In this document: positions 22,363-32,076 of the stretch, one piece after another
How positions within the stretch are numbered: position 1 is the stretch's first letter
How the letters are laid out: each line of letters starts with the position of its first letter
Source of the DNA: JBBIVP01 sp037439705 [NCBI: bacterium]
GTDB taxonomy: Bacteria; JBBIVP01
Direction: 5' to 3'
NCBI GenBank assembly: GCA_037439705.1
Contig: JBBIVP010000002.1
Coordinates: forward strand, 1-35,692
DNA length: 35,692 nt
Program-made: the position numbers and the translations under genes
The notes under the pieces: model-generated
What the model saw: the letters and a program-made list of their open reading frames with translations, nothing else
Databases searched by the model: none
What the model was told of the DNA's origin: nothing

Positions 22363-23635
22363 ATCCGAACTTTTTGAATACCTGCGCAATTATGTGGCCA
22401 TCAACCTGTATATATGTGCAAAGTGCGGACAGTGCAGAATTTTATGCCCCGTATATGAAAGCACGGGAAAAGAATTTTCAACGGCCAGAGCAAAAGTAGC
22501 ATTACTGGAAGCAGTTACCTTTACCGATTTTATACCTGGAAAAAGATTTTACGAAATAATGTCTCAGTGCACAACCTGCATGGGATGCAAGGAAAAATGC
22601 ACCAATGAAGTCCGCATGGACCTTCTGATAGCCTTCGGAAGGTTTATATGGAGTGAGAAAAATGGTTCTGTATTCCTGCCAGTTTTTTTTGAAATTCTGA
22701 AAAACTCAAAAAGACTGGAGTTCATTCTTAAAATTTTCAGACCATTTCAAAATCTCCTTCTCAACGGTAACTCTCCAAAGTTCAAGAAATTGTTGAAAAG
22801 GAATTACCTTCCAAGAATAAAAGAAAAATTTTTGAGGGAAGAATTCAATGGACTAATTATAAAAGCAGAAAAGGAAAGGGGAAGGGTTATTTTCTTTCCG
22901 GGATGTTTTCTTGATTTTTTCTTTCCAGAAATAGGCTCTTCTGTAATAGAACTCCTGACCTCATTCGGAATAAGCGTTGTGTTGCCGAAAAATTGGTCAT
23001 GCTGTGGCATTCCTGCAATTGGCTTCGGAGAACTTATGAGTGCATACAGAATGGCTTCAGAAAACGCTAAAATTTTTGAAAAAATGGGGGGAGATCTGAT
23101 AATTACGGCCTGCGGTTCATGCGGAGCAACTCTAAAAGACCATGCCCCGCTTCTTTTTGGCTGGAAGGACAAAAGAATAGAAAACACAGGCAAAAGGGTA
23201 AAAGACATTATGGAACTTATTTATTCCGATAATGAATTTCAAAAAATAAAGGAGTTCCAAACAAATTCAGTAAAGGCGGTTTACCATCCTTCCTGTCATC
23301 TTAAGAGGGGAATGGAGGTTCACAGAGAAGTTATTGAGGTTCTGAAATATCTAAAGAATTTAAAACTTACAGAGATGGAAGAAAAATGCTGTGGATTTGG
23401 TGGCAGTTTTAATATAAGGTGGTATGATTTTTCCGTAGAAATAGGAGAAAGAAGGATAGAATACATAAAATATGACCCTCCGGATTACCTTCTCACAGGC
23501 TCACCGGGTTGTATGATGCAGTTCAGGGATGTTCTTTCAAAAGCTGGATTAAAAACCGAGGTAACCCATCCTGTAGTTTTACTCTTGAAGGAAATTAAGA
23601 AAAATTTTTCTTCTCCTGCGATTACCGGTACCTGA
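22355..23635 (+). CDS. Fe-S electron-transfer protein with two 4Fe-4S motifs and CCG domains (GlcF-like)
   Basis: The protein has 426 residues. Two ferredoxin-type 4Fe-4S motifs lie at C21-C24-C27-C31 and C72-C75-C78-C82. Two CCG (heterodisulfide-reductase-like) domains follow. The first includes FFPGCFLD and CCGIPAIGFGE; the second has YHPSCHLKRG, CCGFGGSFNIR and GSPGCMMQF. This is the partner layout of GlcD-type oxidases, passing electrons on to quinone or an FeS relay. The end of the gene lies nine bases from the stop of rplQ, which converges on it. There is no convincing terminator hairpin, only an A/T-only inverted repeat. Confidence 0.9.
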   Translation: MTKSELFEYLRNYVAINLYICAKCGQCRILCPVYESTGKEFSTARAKVALLEAVTFTDFIPGKRFYEIMSQCTTCMGCKEKCTNEVRMDLLIAFGRFIWSEKNGSVFLPVFFEILKNSKRLEFILKIFRPFQNLLLNGNSPKFKKLLKRNYLPRIKEKFLREEFNGLIIKAEKERGRVIFFPGCFLDFFFPEIGSSVIELLTSFGISVVLPKNWSCCGIPAIGFGELMSAYRMASENAKIFEKMGGDLIITACGSCGATLKDHAPLLFGWKDKRIENTGKRVKDIMELIYSDNEFQKIKEFQTNSVKAVYHPSCHLKRGMEVHREVIEVLKYLKNLKLTEMEEKCCGFGGSFNIRWYDFSVEIGERRIEYIKYDPPDYLLTGSPGCMMQFRDVLSKAGLKTEVTHPVVLLLKEIKKNFSSPAITGT

Positions 23636-23644
23636 AAAAAGAAC

Positions 23645-24040
23645 CTATTTTTTCTTCTCCTTCTTTTCTTCCGCTACCTTTAAAGGTCGGTCAACAAGCT
23701 CAAAAAGTGCCTCTTCCGCTCCATCACCCTTTCTGAACCCAAACCTTGTAATCCTCGTATATCCACCATTTCTGTTTTTATATCTTTCAGCAAGTTCGCC
23801 AAATATCTTTCTTACCACATCATCATCCTGAACGATACTTGCACACAGCCTTCTGGCATGGAGCGTTCCCCTTTTACCGTATGTTATAAGCCTCTCCGCA
23901 ATCCTTCTCGCTTCCTTAGCTTTTTGCACAGTTGTTATAATTCTTTCATGCTTTATCAGAGAAACTACAAGGTTTCTGAGCATTGAAAGCCTGTGGGAGG
24001 ATGGTCTACTTAATTTGTTATAATTTTTCCTATGTCTCAT
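23645..24040 (-). CDS. rplQ: 50S ribosomal protein L17
   Basis: The 131 residues begin MRHRKNYNKLSRPSSHRLSM, with LVVSLIKHERIITT following, the L17 signature. It sits at the 3' end of the alpha operon as usual. The start overlaps the end of rpoA by 11 bases. The tail is a short lysine-rich run (EEKKEKKK). L17 binds 23S rRNA near the exit tunnel. Confidence 0.98.
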   Translation of the reverse strand: MRHRKNYNKLSRPSSHRLSMLRNLVVSLIKHERIITTVQKAKEARRIAERLITYGKRGTLHARRLCASIVQDDDVVRKIFGELAERYKNRNGGYTRITRFGFRKGDGAEEALFELVDRPLKVAEEKKEKKK

Positions 24041-25037
24041 CTGTTATCCTCACCTTCTTCTTTATCTTTTGAATCTCATCAAGTTTCATTCCAAGGGAAA
24101 GTCCGAGTTCCGCCAATTTTTTCTTTATCTCTTTAAGAGATGTCCTTCCAAAATTCTTCTTTTTCAGAAGGTCTGATTCTTTCAGCTGAATAAGTTCCGC
24201 AATCGTCCTTATACCCGCATTTCTCAAACAATTGGCTGCCCTTGTAGTTACATCCAGTTCATCAACAGACCTCATAAGATATTCTTTTATCTCGTTTTTG
24301 TCTGTTTCTTCCACCACCTGATATTTTTCCTTTTTTGGTTCTATCCCTTCAAAAGCAACGAAAATTCTCAACTGGTCAATCAGTATCTCTGCCGCCTGAA
24401 CAAGTGCTTCTTCAGGAGTGATTGAACCAACTGTCCAGATGTGAAGGATAAGTTTGTCATAATCAGTTCTTTCACCTACCCTTGTATTCTGAACATCAAA
24501 ATTTACTTTTACTATTGGACTAAAGAATGAATCAATAGCAAGCCAACCTACACCCTTCTCATCCTTTTTATTCTCTTCTGCAAGAACATATCCTCTTCCT
24601 TTCCTCGCTATCATCTGTATATCTATCTTTCCTCCGGGAGCGAGTGTGAGTATATGCTGGTCCAGATTAATTATTTCCACAGTTCCATCAGTTTTTATAT
24701 CCCTTGCAAAAAGCATACCTTCCCCTTCTGATTTCAACCTCAGCTCCTTTGGTTCATAAGTATCGATCTTCAATCTCACTTTTTTCAGATTTAGAATTAT
24801 GTCAAGAACATCTTCTACAACCCCATGAATTGCTGTGAAAGGATGCGATACACCTTCAATTTTAATAGCAGTGATAGCACCTCCCTCAAGGGAACTTAAA
24901 AGAACTCGCCTCAAAGAATTGCCAAGCGTTATGCCATAACCCCTTTCAAGAGGCTCGATTGTAAACTTCCCATAAAAATCTGTGAGGGTATCACTTTCAA
25001 CCTTTATCCCCTCCGGTTTTATTAATTTCTCAAACAT
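24030..25037 (-). CDS. rpoA: DNA-directed RNA polymerase subunit alpha
   Basis: The 335-residue subunit is full length. The N-terminal dimerisation domain has GYGITLGNSLRRVLLSSLEGGAI. After a linker (about 230-250), the C-terminal domain has the helix-hairpin-helix region (NCLRNAGIRTIAEL, GRTSLKEIKKKLAELGLSLG) that contacts UP elements and activators. The ATG has AAGGAGGAG upstream. It stands between rpsD and rplQ in the alpha operon and overlaps rplQ. Confidence 0.99.
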   Translation of the reverse strand: MFEKLIKPEGIKVESDTLTDFYGKFTIEPLERGYGITLGNSLRRVLLSSLEGGAITAIKIEGVSHPFTAIHGVVEDVLDIILNLKKVRLKIDTYEPKELRLKSEGEGMLFARDIKTDGTVEIINLDQHILTLAPGGKIDIQMIARKGRGYVLAEENKKDEKGVGWLAIDSFFSPIVKVNFDVQNTRVGERTDYDKLILHIWTVGSITPEEALVQAAEILIDQLRIFVAFEGIEPKKEKYQVVEETDKNEIKEYLMRSVDELDVTTRAANCLRNAGIRTIAELIQLKESDLLKKKNFGRTSLKEIKKKLAELGLSLGMKLDEIQKIKKKVRITDET

Positions 25038-25065
25038 TTCGCTCCTCCTTATATTATAATAGAAT

Positions 25066-25692
25066 TTATTTTGAATAATACTCTACAATCAACCTTTCAC
25101 TTATGGGAACATCTATCTCGTTCCTTTCCGGTAATCTTTTTACAACAATTCTCATCTCTTCATCATTTACATCAAGCCATGCCGGAATAGAATTTCTGCG
25201 AAGGGAAATGGAATTTTTTGCAAGAAGTTTTATTGCCTCTTTCAATATAATTTCATCCCCAACTCTCACAAGATAAGAGGGACGGTCAACTCTCCTCTTT
25301 CCCACAATTATATGACCGTGAGAAATCAACTGTCTTGCCTGCATTCTGGTGATTACGAAACCAGCTCTATATAGCACAATATCAATCCTCCTTTCAAGAA
25401 GAATAAGAAGAGTTTCTCCTGTAGCTCCTTTTGCCTTCTTTGCCATCTCAAAATACTTCTTACACTGCCTCTCAAGAATCCCATAAATTGCTTTCAACTT
25501 CTGAAGTTCTCTGAACCTTATTCCATAATCCGAAAGTTTTACTATTGCTGTGGGACCATGCTGTCCAGGCGGATAATTTTTCCTCGTCGCTTCCATACTG
25601 CATTTTTCAGTATAACATCTTACCCCCTTGAGATATAGTTTCTGGTTTTCCCTTCTACACCTTCTACAAACAGGACCAATCGCTCTTCCCAT
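25066..25692 (-). CDS. rpsD: 30S ribosomal protein S4, zinc-binding form
   Basis: The start is set at the ATG at 25692, giving 208 residues ([16 protein letters not shown]), with AGGAGG four bases upstream. An earlier in-frame start would be 10 residues longer and lies inside rpsK. C9-x2-C12 and C26-x4-C31 form the zinc-binding N-terminal type. The S4 RNA-binding domain is in the middle (QLISHGHIIVGKRRVDRPSY). S4 nucleates 30S assembly and usually represses its own operon. TAATG overlaps the rpsK stop by one base. Confidence 0.98.
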   Translation of the reverse strand: MGRAIGPVCRRCRRENQKLYLKGVRCYTEKCSMEATRKNYPPGQHGPTAIVKLSDYGIRFRELQKLKAIYGILERQCKKYFEMAKKAKGATGETLLILLERRIDIVLYRAGFVITRMQARQLISHGHIIVGKRRVDRPSYLVRVGDEIILKEAIKLLAKNSISLRRNSIPAWLDVNDEEMRIVVKRLPERNEIDVPISERLIVEYYSK

Positions 25693-26078
25693 TAAACCCT
25701 CCTTCTCTTTGGTGGTCTGCAACCATTGTGTGGAATTGGAGTTATGTCCCTTATCATGGTGATTTTTATCCCTGTTCCTTGAATTGCCCTGATAGCTGCT
25801 TCTCTTCCGGAACCAGGTCCTTTCACATATATAACAGCCCTCTTTGCACCAAAACCTTTTGCCTTTTGAGCTGCATCCTCAGCTGCAATCTGAGCTGCGT
25901 GAGGTGTTCCCTTTTTTGTTCCTTTATAACCTTTCAACCCTCCGCTTGACCATGTTATTGTGTTACCGTGTTGGTCTGCAACCGTAATATAAGTATTATT
26001 AAATGTTGAGTTGATGTAAAAAATTACATCTTCCACATATTTTTTTGCCTTCTTTTTCTTAGGTGACTTTCCTGCCAT
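25692..26078 (-). CDS. rpsK: 30S ribosomal protein S11
   Basis: The 128 residues show the S11 core [20 protein letters not shown], then [12 protein letters not shown] and [12 protein letters not shown], ending [12 protein letters not shown] lysine-rich N-terminus ([13 protein letters not shown]) precedes it. The ATG has AGGAGTTGAG upstream. S11 binds 16S rRNA on the platform near the mRNA exit channel. Confidence 0.98.
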   Translation of the reverse strand: MAGKSPKKKKAKKYVEDVIFYINSTFNNTYITVADQHGNTITWSSGGLKGYKGTKKGTPHAAQIAAEDAAQKAKGFGAKRAVIYVKGPGSGREAAIRAIQGTGIKITMIRDITPIPHNGCRPPKRRRV

Positions 26079-26089
26079 ATCTCAACTCC

Positions 26090-26491
26090 TTACTTTCCTT
26101 CTTTTGTTGCCACAGGTTCCTTTTTCTTCTTTGAAGAAAGGATTCTCCTCTTTGGACCCTTTCTCGTTCTTGCATTACTCCTTGTCCTCTGACCCCTAAC
26201 TGGTAAACCCCTTATATGCCTTAATCCTCTGTATGTTCCCATATCTACGAGTCTCTTTATATTTAGCTGGATTTCCTTCCTCAATTCTCCTTCCACCTTA
26301 TATTCAGACTCAACAATTTTTCTTATTGCGGTTATCTCCTCCTCTGTAAGTTCATGTCCTCTCTTCTCCGGAGAAATACCTGCCTTCTCTAATATTTTGA
26401 AAGCGCTCGTTCTTCCAATTCCGTAAATTTTTGTCAATCCGAACCATATCTTTTTATCCTCAGAAATGTTAACTCCTGCAATTCTTATCAC
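26090..26491 (-). CDS. rpsM: 30S ribosomal protein S13
   Basis: The 133 residues start [20 protein letters not shown] with the helix-two-turns-helix core and the conserved [19 protein letters not shown] segment. The C-terminus is a basic extension contacting the P-site tRNA. The start codon is GTG (26489-26491) with AGGAG six bases upstream. Confidence 0.98.
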   Translation of the reverse strand: MIRIAGVNISEDKKIWFGLTKIYGIGRTSAFKILEKAGISPEKRGHELTEEEITAIRKIVESEYKVEGELRKEIQLNIKRLVDMGTYRGLRHIRGLPVRGQRTRSNARTRKGPKRRILSSKKKKEPVATKEGK

Positions 26492-26500
26492 TTTCTCCTC

Positions 26501-26614
26501 CTATCCCTGTCTCTGTTTGTGTTTTGGGTTAGAGCATATAACTCTAACCACACCCTTTCTCCTTACAATTTTGCACTTATCACACATCTTTTTCACCGAT
26601 GTCTTCACCTTCAT
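26501..26614 (-). CDS. rpmJ: 50S ribosomal protein L36, zinc-binding form
   Basis: This 37-residue protein runs from the ATG at 26614 to the TAG at 26501. It starts [17 protein letters not shown]. It has the zinc ribbon C-x2-C followed by C-x4-H ([12 protein letters not shown]). It is in the normal infA-rpmJ-rpsM order. GGGGGAAG precedes the ATG. Confidence 0.98.
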   Translation of the reverse strand: MKVKTSVKKMCDKCKIVRRKGVVRVICSNPKHKQRQG

Positions 26615-26615
26615 T

Positions 26616-26834
26616 TTACTTCCCCCTGTATATTATTCTACCCCTTGTTGGGTCATAAGGAGAGAGTTCTACAACCACTTTATCTCCTGGAAGAATTTTT
26701 ATGTAATGCATCCTCATCTTCCCTGAAACATGTGCAGTAACGATGAGTCCATTAGGAAGTTCAACCTTGAAAGTAGCATTTGGTAGGGTCTCCTTAACTG
26801 TGCCTTCAACCTGCAGTCCTTCCTTCTTGGCCAT
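26616..26834 (-). CDS. infA: Translation initiation factor IF-1
   Basis: The ATG at 26834 gives the standard 72-residue IF-1 ([20 protein letters not shown], ending GRIIYRGK), an S1-like OB fold that sits in the A site during initiation. A longer frame would reach back into map. The stop is one base before the rpmJ ATG. Confidence 0.98.
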   Translation of the reverse strand: MAKKEGLQVEGTVKETLPNATFKVELPNGLIVTAHVSGKMRMHYIKILPGDKVVVELSPYDPTRGRIIYRGK

Positions 26835-26838
26835 TTCT

Positions 26839-27582
26839 TCAATAAGTAAGCACCGCGGCGCCGTTATCCGTAATAGCGATAGTATTCTCATAATGGGCTG
26901 AAAGCCCGCCATCAACTGTCTTAACTGTCCATCCATCTTCCATTATCCTCACTCTATAATCCTTCTCGTTCACCATCGGCTCAATAGCAAGGGTCATTCC
27001 TTCTTTCAAAAGAACACCTGTTCCCCTTATTCCAAAATTTGGAATCTGGGGGTACTCGTGAAGTTCAGATCCAATGCCATGACCAACAAATTCTTTTACC
27101 ACACTAAATCCATTATTTTCAACAAATTCTTGAATTTCTGCCGAAACATCTCCTACCCTTGCTCCATCCTTAATTACCTTTATAGCATTCCAGAAAGCCT
27201 TCTCGGCAACCTTGATAAGCCTCTCTGCGGTTTCAGATACTTTACCAATAGGTATTGTTCTTGCTCCGTCAGCATAAAAACCGTCATAATATACCCCAAT
27301 ATCTATACTCACTATATCACCTTCTTCTATTATTCTCTCTCCCGGTATTCCGTGCACCACTTCATCGTTTAGTGAAACACATAATGCTGCAGGATATCCC
27401 CTGTACCCCTTGAAAGCTGGGGCCGCATTCTTTTTTTTCAACCATTCTTCCGCAAAGGCTTCCAGTTTTTTCGTTTTTATTCCTGGCACTATTTTCTCCG
27501 AAAGGTAAAGAAGGACATCCCGCGTTATTATACCTGCTTTCTTCATTATCTCTATTTCTTCCTTGGTCTTAAGCCTTATCAA
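26839..27582 (-). CDS. map: Methionine aminopeptidase, type I
   Basis: The 247-residue enzyme removes the initiator Met from nascent proteins. The metal ligands are visible in order: the Asp of [16 protein letters not shown] (two Asp), His in GHGIG, Glu in AIEPMV, and Glu in HYENTIAIT. The start is TTG (27580-27582) and no ribosome site is visible. It overlaps the end of adk by 14 bases, so translation is likely coupled. The usual N-terminus ([16 protein letters not shown]) requires this start. Confidence 0.97.
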   Translation of the reverse strand: MIRLKTKEEIEIMKKAGIITRDVLLYLSEKIVPGIKTKKLEAFAEEWLKKKNAAPAFKGYRGYPAALCVSLNDEVVHGIPGERIIEEGDIVSIDIGVYYDGFYADGARTIPIGKVSETAERLIKVAEKAFWNAIKVIKDGARVGDVSAEIQEFVENNGFSVVKEFVGHGIGSELHEYPQIPNFGIRGTGVLLKEGMTLAIEPMVNEKDYRVRIMEDGWTVKTVDGGLSAHYENTIAITDNGAAVLTY

Positions 27583-28225
27583 TTTTTTTTAAAGCGGAAA
27601 TGATTCCGGAATAAACTTCTTCCGGTAATCCTGAACCATCAATTCTCAAAAGCTGGTTCCTTCTGGTGTAATAATCTATAAGCGGAGCAGTCTTCTCTCT
27701 GTAAACCCTTAATCGTTCTCTTATCACATCTTCCTTGTCATCATCCCTTTGGTAAAGAGTACCACCACATTCACATATACCGTCCTTTGGTGGTGGGCTT
27801 GTTTCTAAATGGTATATCCTGCCACATTTAGAACAAACCCTTCTTTTTGAATTCCTTCTTATTACTTCGTTATCAGAAACATCTATAAATAAAACTACTG
27901 TATCCATATTTTTAGCATTCAACATTCTTTCAAGAGACATAGCCTGTGCCTCCGTTCGCGGAAACCCATCAAGGATACATCCGTTCATACAATCATCTCT
28001 ATTCAATCTATCCTCAATTATTCCTATGACCACATCATCAGGAACAAGCTCACCTTTTGACATATATTCATTTGCTTTGATACCGAGGAGTGTCTTCTCT
28101 TTTACTGCGGTTCTCAATATATCACCTGTTGAAATGTATGGAACTCCAAAAAATTCTGAAACCTTAACCGCCTGCGTGCCCTTTCCAGCTCCAGGTGGTC
28201 CAAGAAATATAATGGCTTTTCTCAT
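27569..28225 (-). CDS. adk: Adenylate kinase with zinc-type LID
   Basis: The 218 residues have the P-loop [11 protein letters not shown] (residues 9-19), the AMP-binding and LID regions, and the [10 protein letters not shown] segment. The enzyme catalyses ATP + AMP to 2 ADP. The LID has Cys pairs CSKCGRIYH and then CECGG, one residue shorter than the usual C-x2-C second pair. It overlaps secY by four bases (ATGA) and map by 14. Confidence 0.98.
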   Translation of the reverse strand: MRKAIIFLGPPGAGKGTQAVKVSEFFGVPYISTGDILRTAVKEKTLLGIKANEYMSKGELVPDDVVIGIIEDRLNRDDCMNGCILDGFPRTEAQAMSLERMLNAKNMDTVVLFIDVSDNEVIRRNSKRRVCSKCGRIYHLETSPPPKDGICECGGTLYQRDDDKEDVIRERLRVYREKTAPLIDYYTRRNQLLRIDGSGLPEEVYSGIISALKKIDKA

Positions 28226-29541
28226 CTGAAAACCCTTCTCCCTTTAAGTTTTGCCCCTTTAACAAATCCCTCATAATTCCTCATTATAAGATGGGATTCT
28301 ATTTGCTGGGCTGTGTCAAGAGCAACACCAACTGCTATGAGAAGACCTGTTCCACCAAATCGGAAAGGAACATTGAATTCGGCATAAAGAATGGAAGGTA
28401 ATATGCAGATAATCACGAGATATATAGCGCCTCCAAGGGTTATCCTTGAAAGGACCCAATCAATATATTCGGAGGTATTCTTTCCAGGTCTTATTCCTGG
28501 AATAAATCCTCCATATTTTTGAAGGTTTTCAGCAACATCCACAGGATTAAAAATGATAGCAGTGTAAAAATAAGCAAAGAAAATTATCAAAATAGCATAA
28601 AGAATATTATAAATTGCTCCTGTTGGAAGTAGCATATCATAAATCCTTTTTAACCATGAAACATCAGCAATACTTGATATGGTCAATGGGAACATAAGAA
28701 GGGCTGACGCAAATATGGGGGGAATAACACCAGATGTATTAACCTTTAATGGAAGATGGGTGAGCTGACCTCCATAAACCTTTCTTCCAACAACCCTTTT
28801 GGCATACTGTACTGGAATCCTTCTGTGCCCCCTTTCAACGAAAATTATTGCTCCAACCACAGCCACTACAATCAACAAAACCATAAGGAGAACAAAAAGG
28901 AACATTTCGCCTGTTCTTACGAGCTTAAAGGTTCTCACTATCGCTCCAGGAAGTCTGTCAACTATTCCAGCATATATTATAAGTGAAATACCATTTCCTA
29001 TTCCCCTTTCTGTAATCTGCTCTCCAAGCCACATAAGAAATATGGTTCCTGTTGTCATCGTTATCATGGCCATCATTCTGAATTTAAAACCCGGGTTTAA
29101 TACCACCGGCATATCACCTGGCCCCTTCATTCCCTCAAGACTTATCGCAATAAATATGGATTGAATCATGGCAAGGAAAACGGTGCCATATCTGGTATAT
29201 TGATTCATCTTCCTCCTGCCGAGTTCTCCTTCTTTTTTTAACCTTTCAACCGCAGGGAAAACTGCTGTGAGAAGCTCCATTATAATCGCTGAACTTATAT
29301 ATGGCATCACCCCGAGAGAAAAAATTGAAAGCTGTTCAAGTGCTCCTCCAGAAAACAGATTTATAAGTCCGAAAATGGTCCCCTCTGCACTTTGAAAAAA
29401 CTGCCTTATTACTTCCACATCAACTCCTGGAGTTGGAACAAATATACCCACTCTATAAACCGCAAGAAGCCCAAGAGTTATCAGAAGCTTCTTTCTAAGT
29501 TCAGGAATTCTCGGGATGTTTAAAAAACCCCTATCTAACAT
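28222..29541 (-). CDS. secY: Preprotein translocase subunit SecY
   Basis: The 439-residue protein has ten hydrophobic helices, the plug region after the first, and the conserved [13 protein letters not shown] and [21 protein letters not shown] segments. The last third has [12 protein letters not shown] and ends LKGRRVFR. SecY is the core of the Sec channel in the inner membrane. The start overlaps rplO by 11 bases. Confidence 0.99.
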   Translation of the reverse strand: MLDRGFLNIPRIPELRKKLLITLGLLAVYRVGIFVPTPGVDVEVIRQFFQSAEGTIFGLINLFSGGALEQLSIFSLGVMPYISSAIIMELLTAVFPAVERLKKEGELGRRKMNQYTRYGTVFLAMIQSIFIAISLEGMKGPGDMPVVLNPGFKFRMMAMITMTTGTIFLMWLGEQITERGIGNGISLIIYAGIVDRLPGAIVRTFKLVRTGEMFLFVLLMVLLIVVAVVGAIIFVERGHRRIPVQYAKRVVGRKVYGGQLTHLPLKVNTSGVIPPIFASALLMFPLTISSIADVSWLKRIYDMLLPTGAIYNILYAILIIFFAYFYTAIIFNPVDVAENLQKYGGFIPGIRPGKNTSEYIDWVLSRITLGGAIYLVIICILPSILYAEFNVPFRFGGTGLLIAVGVALDTAQQIESHLIMRNYEGFVKGAKLKGRRVFR

Positions 29542-29974
29542 ATTCTACCTCTCCCCCTGCCTTCTTAATTTTCTCAATGGCACTTGTTGAAAAGGCATGG
29601 GCTTTAACTTTCAATTTCAGATTCAGCTCCCCGTCTCCCAGGATCTTCACAGGTGCTTTTCTTTTAATAAGTCCTTTTTCCATCAAAACCTCTGGAGTAA
29701 TCTCGTCTCCATCTTTAAAGAACGAATTTAGGGTCTTAAGGTTTATCCATTCATATTCAACCTTTATTCCTTCCCTGGAAAATCCCCTCTTTGGAATTCT
29801 TCTCAAAAGCGGAGTTTGTCCACCTTCAAACCTTAAAGGAGGGCCACCTCCTGACCTCGCCCTTTGCCCTTTATGACCGTGCGTGGATGTTTTACCGTGT
29901 CCTGAACCCCTGCCTCTTCCTACCCTTTTTTTCTTTCTAACTGCGCCAGGGGGGAATGATAATTTTTCAAGCAT
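29531..29974 (-). CDS. rplO: 50S ribosomal protein L15
   Basis: The ATG at 29974 gives 147 residues ([20 protein letters not shown]) and AGGAG lies upstream; a longer frame reaches into rpsE. The Gly/Arg-rich N-terminal stretch ([17 protein letters not shown]) is typical of L15. It directly follows rpsE with an eight-base overlap, so no rpmD (L30) gene lies between. Confidence 0.97.
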   Translation of the reverse strand: MLEKLSFPPGAVRKKKRVGRGRGSGHGKTSTHGHKGQRARSGGGPPLRFEGGQTPLLRRIPKRGFSREGIKVEYEWINLKTLNSFFKDGDEITPEVLMEKGLIKRKAPVKILGDGELNLKLKVKAHAFSTSAIEKIKKAGGEVEYVR

Positions 29975-30527
29975 CTCTCTTCTCCTTTTTTGAAAATGTA
30001 CCCTGTGGTATGTATCCAATTTTTTCAAGAGGTATTCCCCTTTCTTCAGCAATTTCTTCAGGATATTTCAGGAGTTTAAAGGCTTTAAATACCGCTTTGA
30101 CCAGATTGTGAGGATTGTGAGAACGCATGCTCTTGGTAAGAAGGTTTTTTATGCCAGCTAACTCTGCAATTGCTCTAACCGTTCCTCCCGCTACAACTCC
30201 TGTTCCTGGAAGAGCAGGTTTCAAAATTACAATAGCGGAGCAAAACTTTGCTGATACCTCGTATGGAATTGTCTCATTTATAATAGGAACTTTTATTAGA
30301 TTCTTTTTTGCCTTCTCCACAGCTTTTCTTATAGCATCGGGAACTTCCCTTGCCTTTCCAAGAGCATATCCCACCATTCCCTTGCCATCCCCAACAACCA
30401 CCAAAGCATTGAAACCAAATCTCTTTCCTCCTTGAACCACCTTTGCAACCCTTGAAACACTCAAAATTTTTTCCTTGAGTTCTAATTCTTCAAGTTTTTC
30501 TTCTTCGTCGTAATAACTCTCTTCCAT
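29967..30527 (-). CDS. rpsE: 30S ribosomal protein S5
   Basis: The 186 residues contain the double-stranded-RNA-binding-like N-domain ([19 protein letters not shown]) and the [17 protein letters not shown] and [17 protein letters not shown] segments. S5 acts in decoding fidelity. An acidic N-terminal extension ([16 protein letters not shown]) precedes the core. The ATG has AAGGAG upstream. Confidence 0.98.
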   Translation of the reverse strand: MEESYYDEEEKLEELELKEKILSVSRVAKVVQGGKRFGFNALVVVGDGKGMVGYALGKAREVPDAIRKAVEKAKKNLIKVPIINETIPYEVSAKFCSAIVILKPALPGTGVVAGGTVRAIAELAGIKNLLTKSMRSHNPHNLVKAVFKAFKLLKYPEEIAEERGIPLEKIGYIPQGTFSKKEKRDA

Positions 30528-30540
30528 TATTCAACTCCTT

Positions 30541-30915
30541 TCAAAACATCAGCCCTCCCTCTCTTGCTCCATCAGCAAGAGCCTTCACCCTTCCATGATA
30601 CTTAAAATAACCTTTGTCAAAAACCACCTTTCTTATTCCCTTCTCAAGAGCCTTCTTTGCCAGAAGCAATCCAACCTTTCTTGCAGATTCTTTATTCTTC
30701 GTTTTTCCATTTAATTCTGCTCTGAGTTCTGGAGAAAGTGTTGAACAGGAAACAAGGGTAACCCCTTTAGGATCATCAATTATTTGAGCATAAATATGCT
30801 TTAATGAACGATAGACCGATAAACGAGGTCTTTCTGGGGTTCCAAAAACTTTTTTTCTCACCCTTTTTTTTCTCCTAATCCTTCTTTCTTTTATATTTTT
30901 AACACTTATAGCCAT
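30541..30915 (-). CDS. rplR: 50S ribosomal protein L18
   Basis: The 124 residues carry [20 protein letters not shown] and end [19 protein letters not shown], the L18 signature. L18 binds 5S rRNA with L5. The start overlaps rplF by one base (TAATG). Confidence 0.98.
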   Translation of the reverse strand: MAISVKNIKERRIRRKKRVRKKVFGTPERPRLSVYRSLKHIYAQIIDDPKGVTLVSCSTLSPELRAELNGKTKNKESARKVGLLLAKKALEKGIRKVVFDKGYFKYHGRVKALADGAREGGLMF

Positions 30916-31481
30916 TATTTGGGAGCACCTACTGCCTTTTTACCAGCCTTTCTTCTTACCACTTCATCCACATACCTTATTCCCTTTCCAACATAAACAT
31001 TTGGAGGTCTCACTCTTCTTATATTCGCTGCAAACTGCCCCACTAATTGTTTATCAATTCCATGGACAGTGATTCTGAAATTTTTTTCAACTGTTTTTAA
31101 CTGTTCTACTGAAACCTTCAATCCTTTTGGTATCTTCAAAGAATAGGGTTTTGAAAACCCAACATAAAGAATTAGTTCCTTCCCCTTAACCTCTGCTTTA
31201 TAACCAGTTCCTATTACATCCAATTTCTTCTCAAAACCCTGTGTCACACCTATTATTGCATTGTTTATAAGTTGACGAACAAGACCATGTAGCATCCTAT
31301 CCCTTTTTGAATCATTATTCCTTTTAACCAATATCATTTCCTTTAAAATCTCTACACTTATTCCATCTGGAATTTTTACGCTCAATTCTCCATTTTTTCC
31401 CTTTACAATTACTGACCCATTTGAGGTTGAAATTTGAACATCAGGAGGAATAATGATGGGTTTCCTTCCTATCTTTGACAT
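30915..31481 (-). CDS. rplF: 50S ribosomal protein L6
   Basis: The 188 residues begin [16 protein letters not shown] and have the two L6 repeats, with the C-terminal [20 protein letters not shown] and [18 protein letters not shown]6 lies at the stalk base near the factor-binding site. It is one base after rpsH's upstream neighbour in the usual spc order. Confidence 0.98.
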   Translation of the reverse strand: MSKIGRKPIIIPPDVQISTSNGSVIVKGKNGELSVKIPDGISVEILKEMILVKRNNDSKRDRMLHGLVRQLINNAIIGVTQGFEKKLDVIGTGYKAEVKGKELILYVGFSKPYSLKIPKGLKVSVEQLKTVEKNFRITVHGIDKQLVGQFAANIRRVRPPNVYVGKGIRYVDEVVRRKAGKKAVGAPK

Positions 31482-31482
31482 C

Positions 31483-31878
31483 TCACCATACTATCCCTAT
31501 AAATTCTCCGCCCACCTTAAATTTTCTTGCCTTCTTATCACTCATTATACCTTTTGATGTTGAAAGAATACAAATACCAAGTCCTCTTTTTACAAGTGGC
31601 AATTCCTTAACACCTACATAAACCCTTCTTCCAGGAGTCGTAACTTTTTTGATTCCCTTTATGACAGGCTCCCCATGTTTGTTATATTTGAGATAGATTC
31701 TTAGAATAGAATAGTTCTTCATCTCTACAACATCATAACCCTCAATAAATCCCTCTTCTTTCAAAACCTCACAGATATTTCTTTTTAATTTTGAATGCGG
31801 AAGGTCCACTATCTTTTTCCCAACGCTCTGAGCGTTTCTTATGGCAGTGAGCATATCTGCTACAGGGTCGGTCTGCAT
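31483..31878 (-). CDS. rpsH: 30S ribosomal protein S8
   Basis: The ATG at 31878 with AGGAGG six bases upstream gives 131 residues (MQTDPVADMLTAIRNAQS). The C-terminal GLGICILSTSKGIMSDKKAR segment is the S8 signature. Longer in-frame starts would overlap rpsN. S8 binds the central domain of 16S rRNA and in many bacteria regulates the spc operon. Confidence 0.98.
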   Translation of the reverse strand: MQTDPVADMLTAIRNAQSVGKKIVDLPHSKLKRNICEVLKEEGFIEGYDVVEMKNYSILRIYLKYNKHGEPVIKGIKKVTTPGRRVYVGVKELPLVKRGLGICILSTSKGIMSDKKARKFKVGGEFIGIVW

Positions 31879-31888
31879 AAAAAACCTC

Positions 31889-32074
31889 CTACCAGCTTGC
31901 CTTTCTGACACCCGGGATCTCACCAACAAGTGCCCTCTTTCTGAAACACATTCTACACATTCCAAATCTCCTTAGATAACCTCTTGGTCTTCCGCATATA
32001 CTACACCTGTTCCTCTTTCTCACTTTAAATTTTGGCTCTCTTTTAGCCTTTTCTATCTGCGCCTTTCTCGCCAT
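31889..32074 (-). CDS. rpsN: 30S ribosomal protein S14, type Z
   Basis: The 61-residue zinc form of S14 has C-x2-C and C-x2-C in [20 protein letters not shown] and ends VRKASW. The short zinc form is the usual S14 type in many low-GC and thermophilic lineages. CAGGAG precedes the ATG. Confidence 0.98.
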   Translation of the reverse strand: MARKAQIEKAKREPKFKVRKRNRCSICGRPRGYLRRFGMCRMCFRKRALVGEIPGVRKASW

Positions 32075-32076
32075 AT

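Noticed and set aside
23634-23654. A/T inverted repeat GAAAAAA...TTTTTTC between glcF-like and rplQ genes as a bidirectional terminator
   Set aside because: The stem is almost only A/T and is mostly explained by the Lys codons at the end of rplQ; too weak to call.
26616-26936. N-terminally extended IF-1
   Set aside because: The ATG at 26834 gives the standard 72 residues; the extension lies inside map and does not look like coding sequence for IF-1.
31879-31965. Extended N-terminus of S8
   Set aside because: It is an out-of-frame reading of rpsN; the ATG at 31878 has AGGAGG and a standard S8 start.
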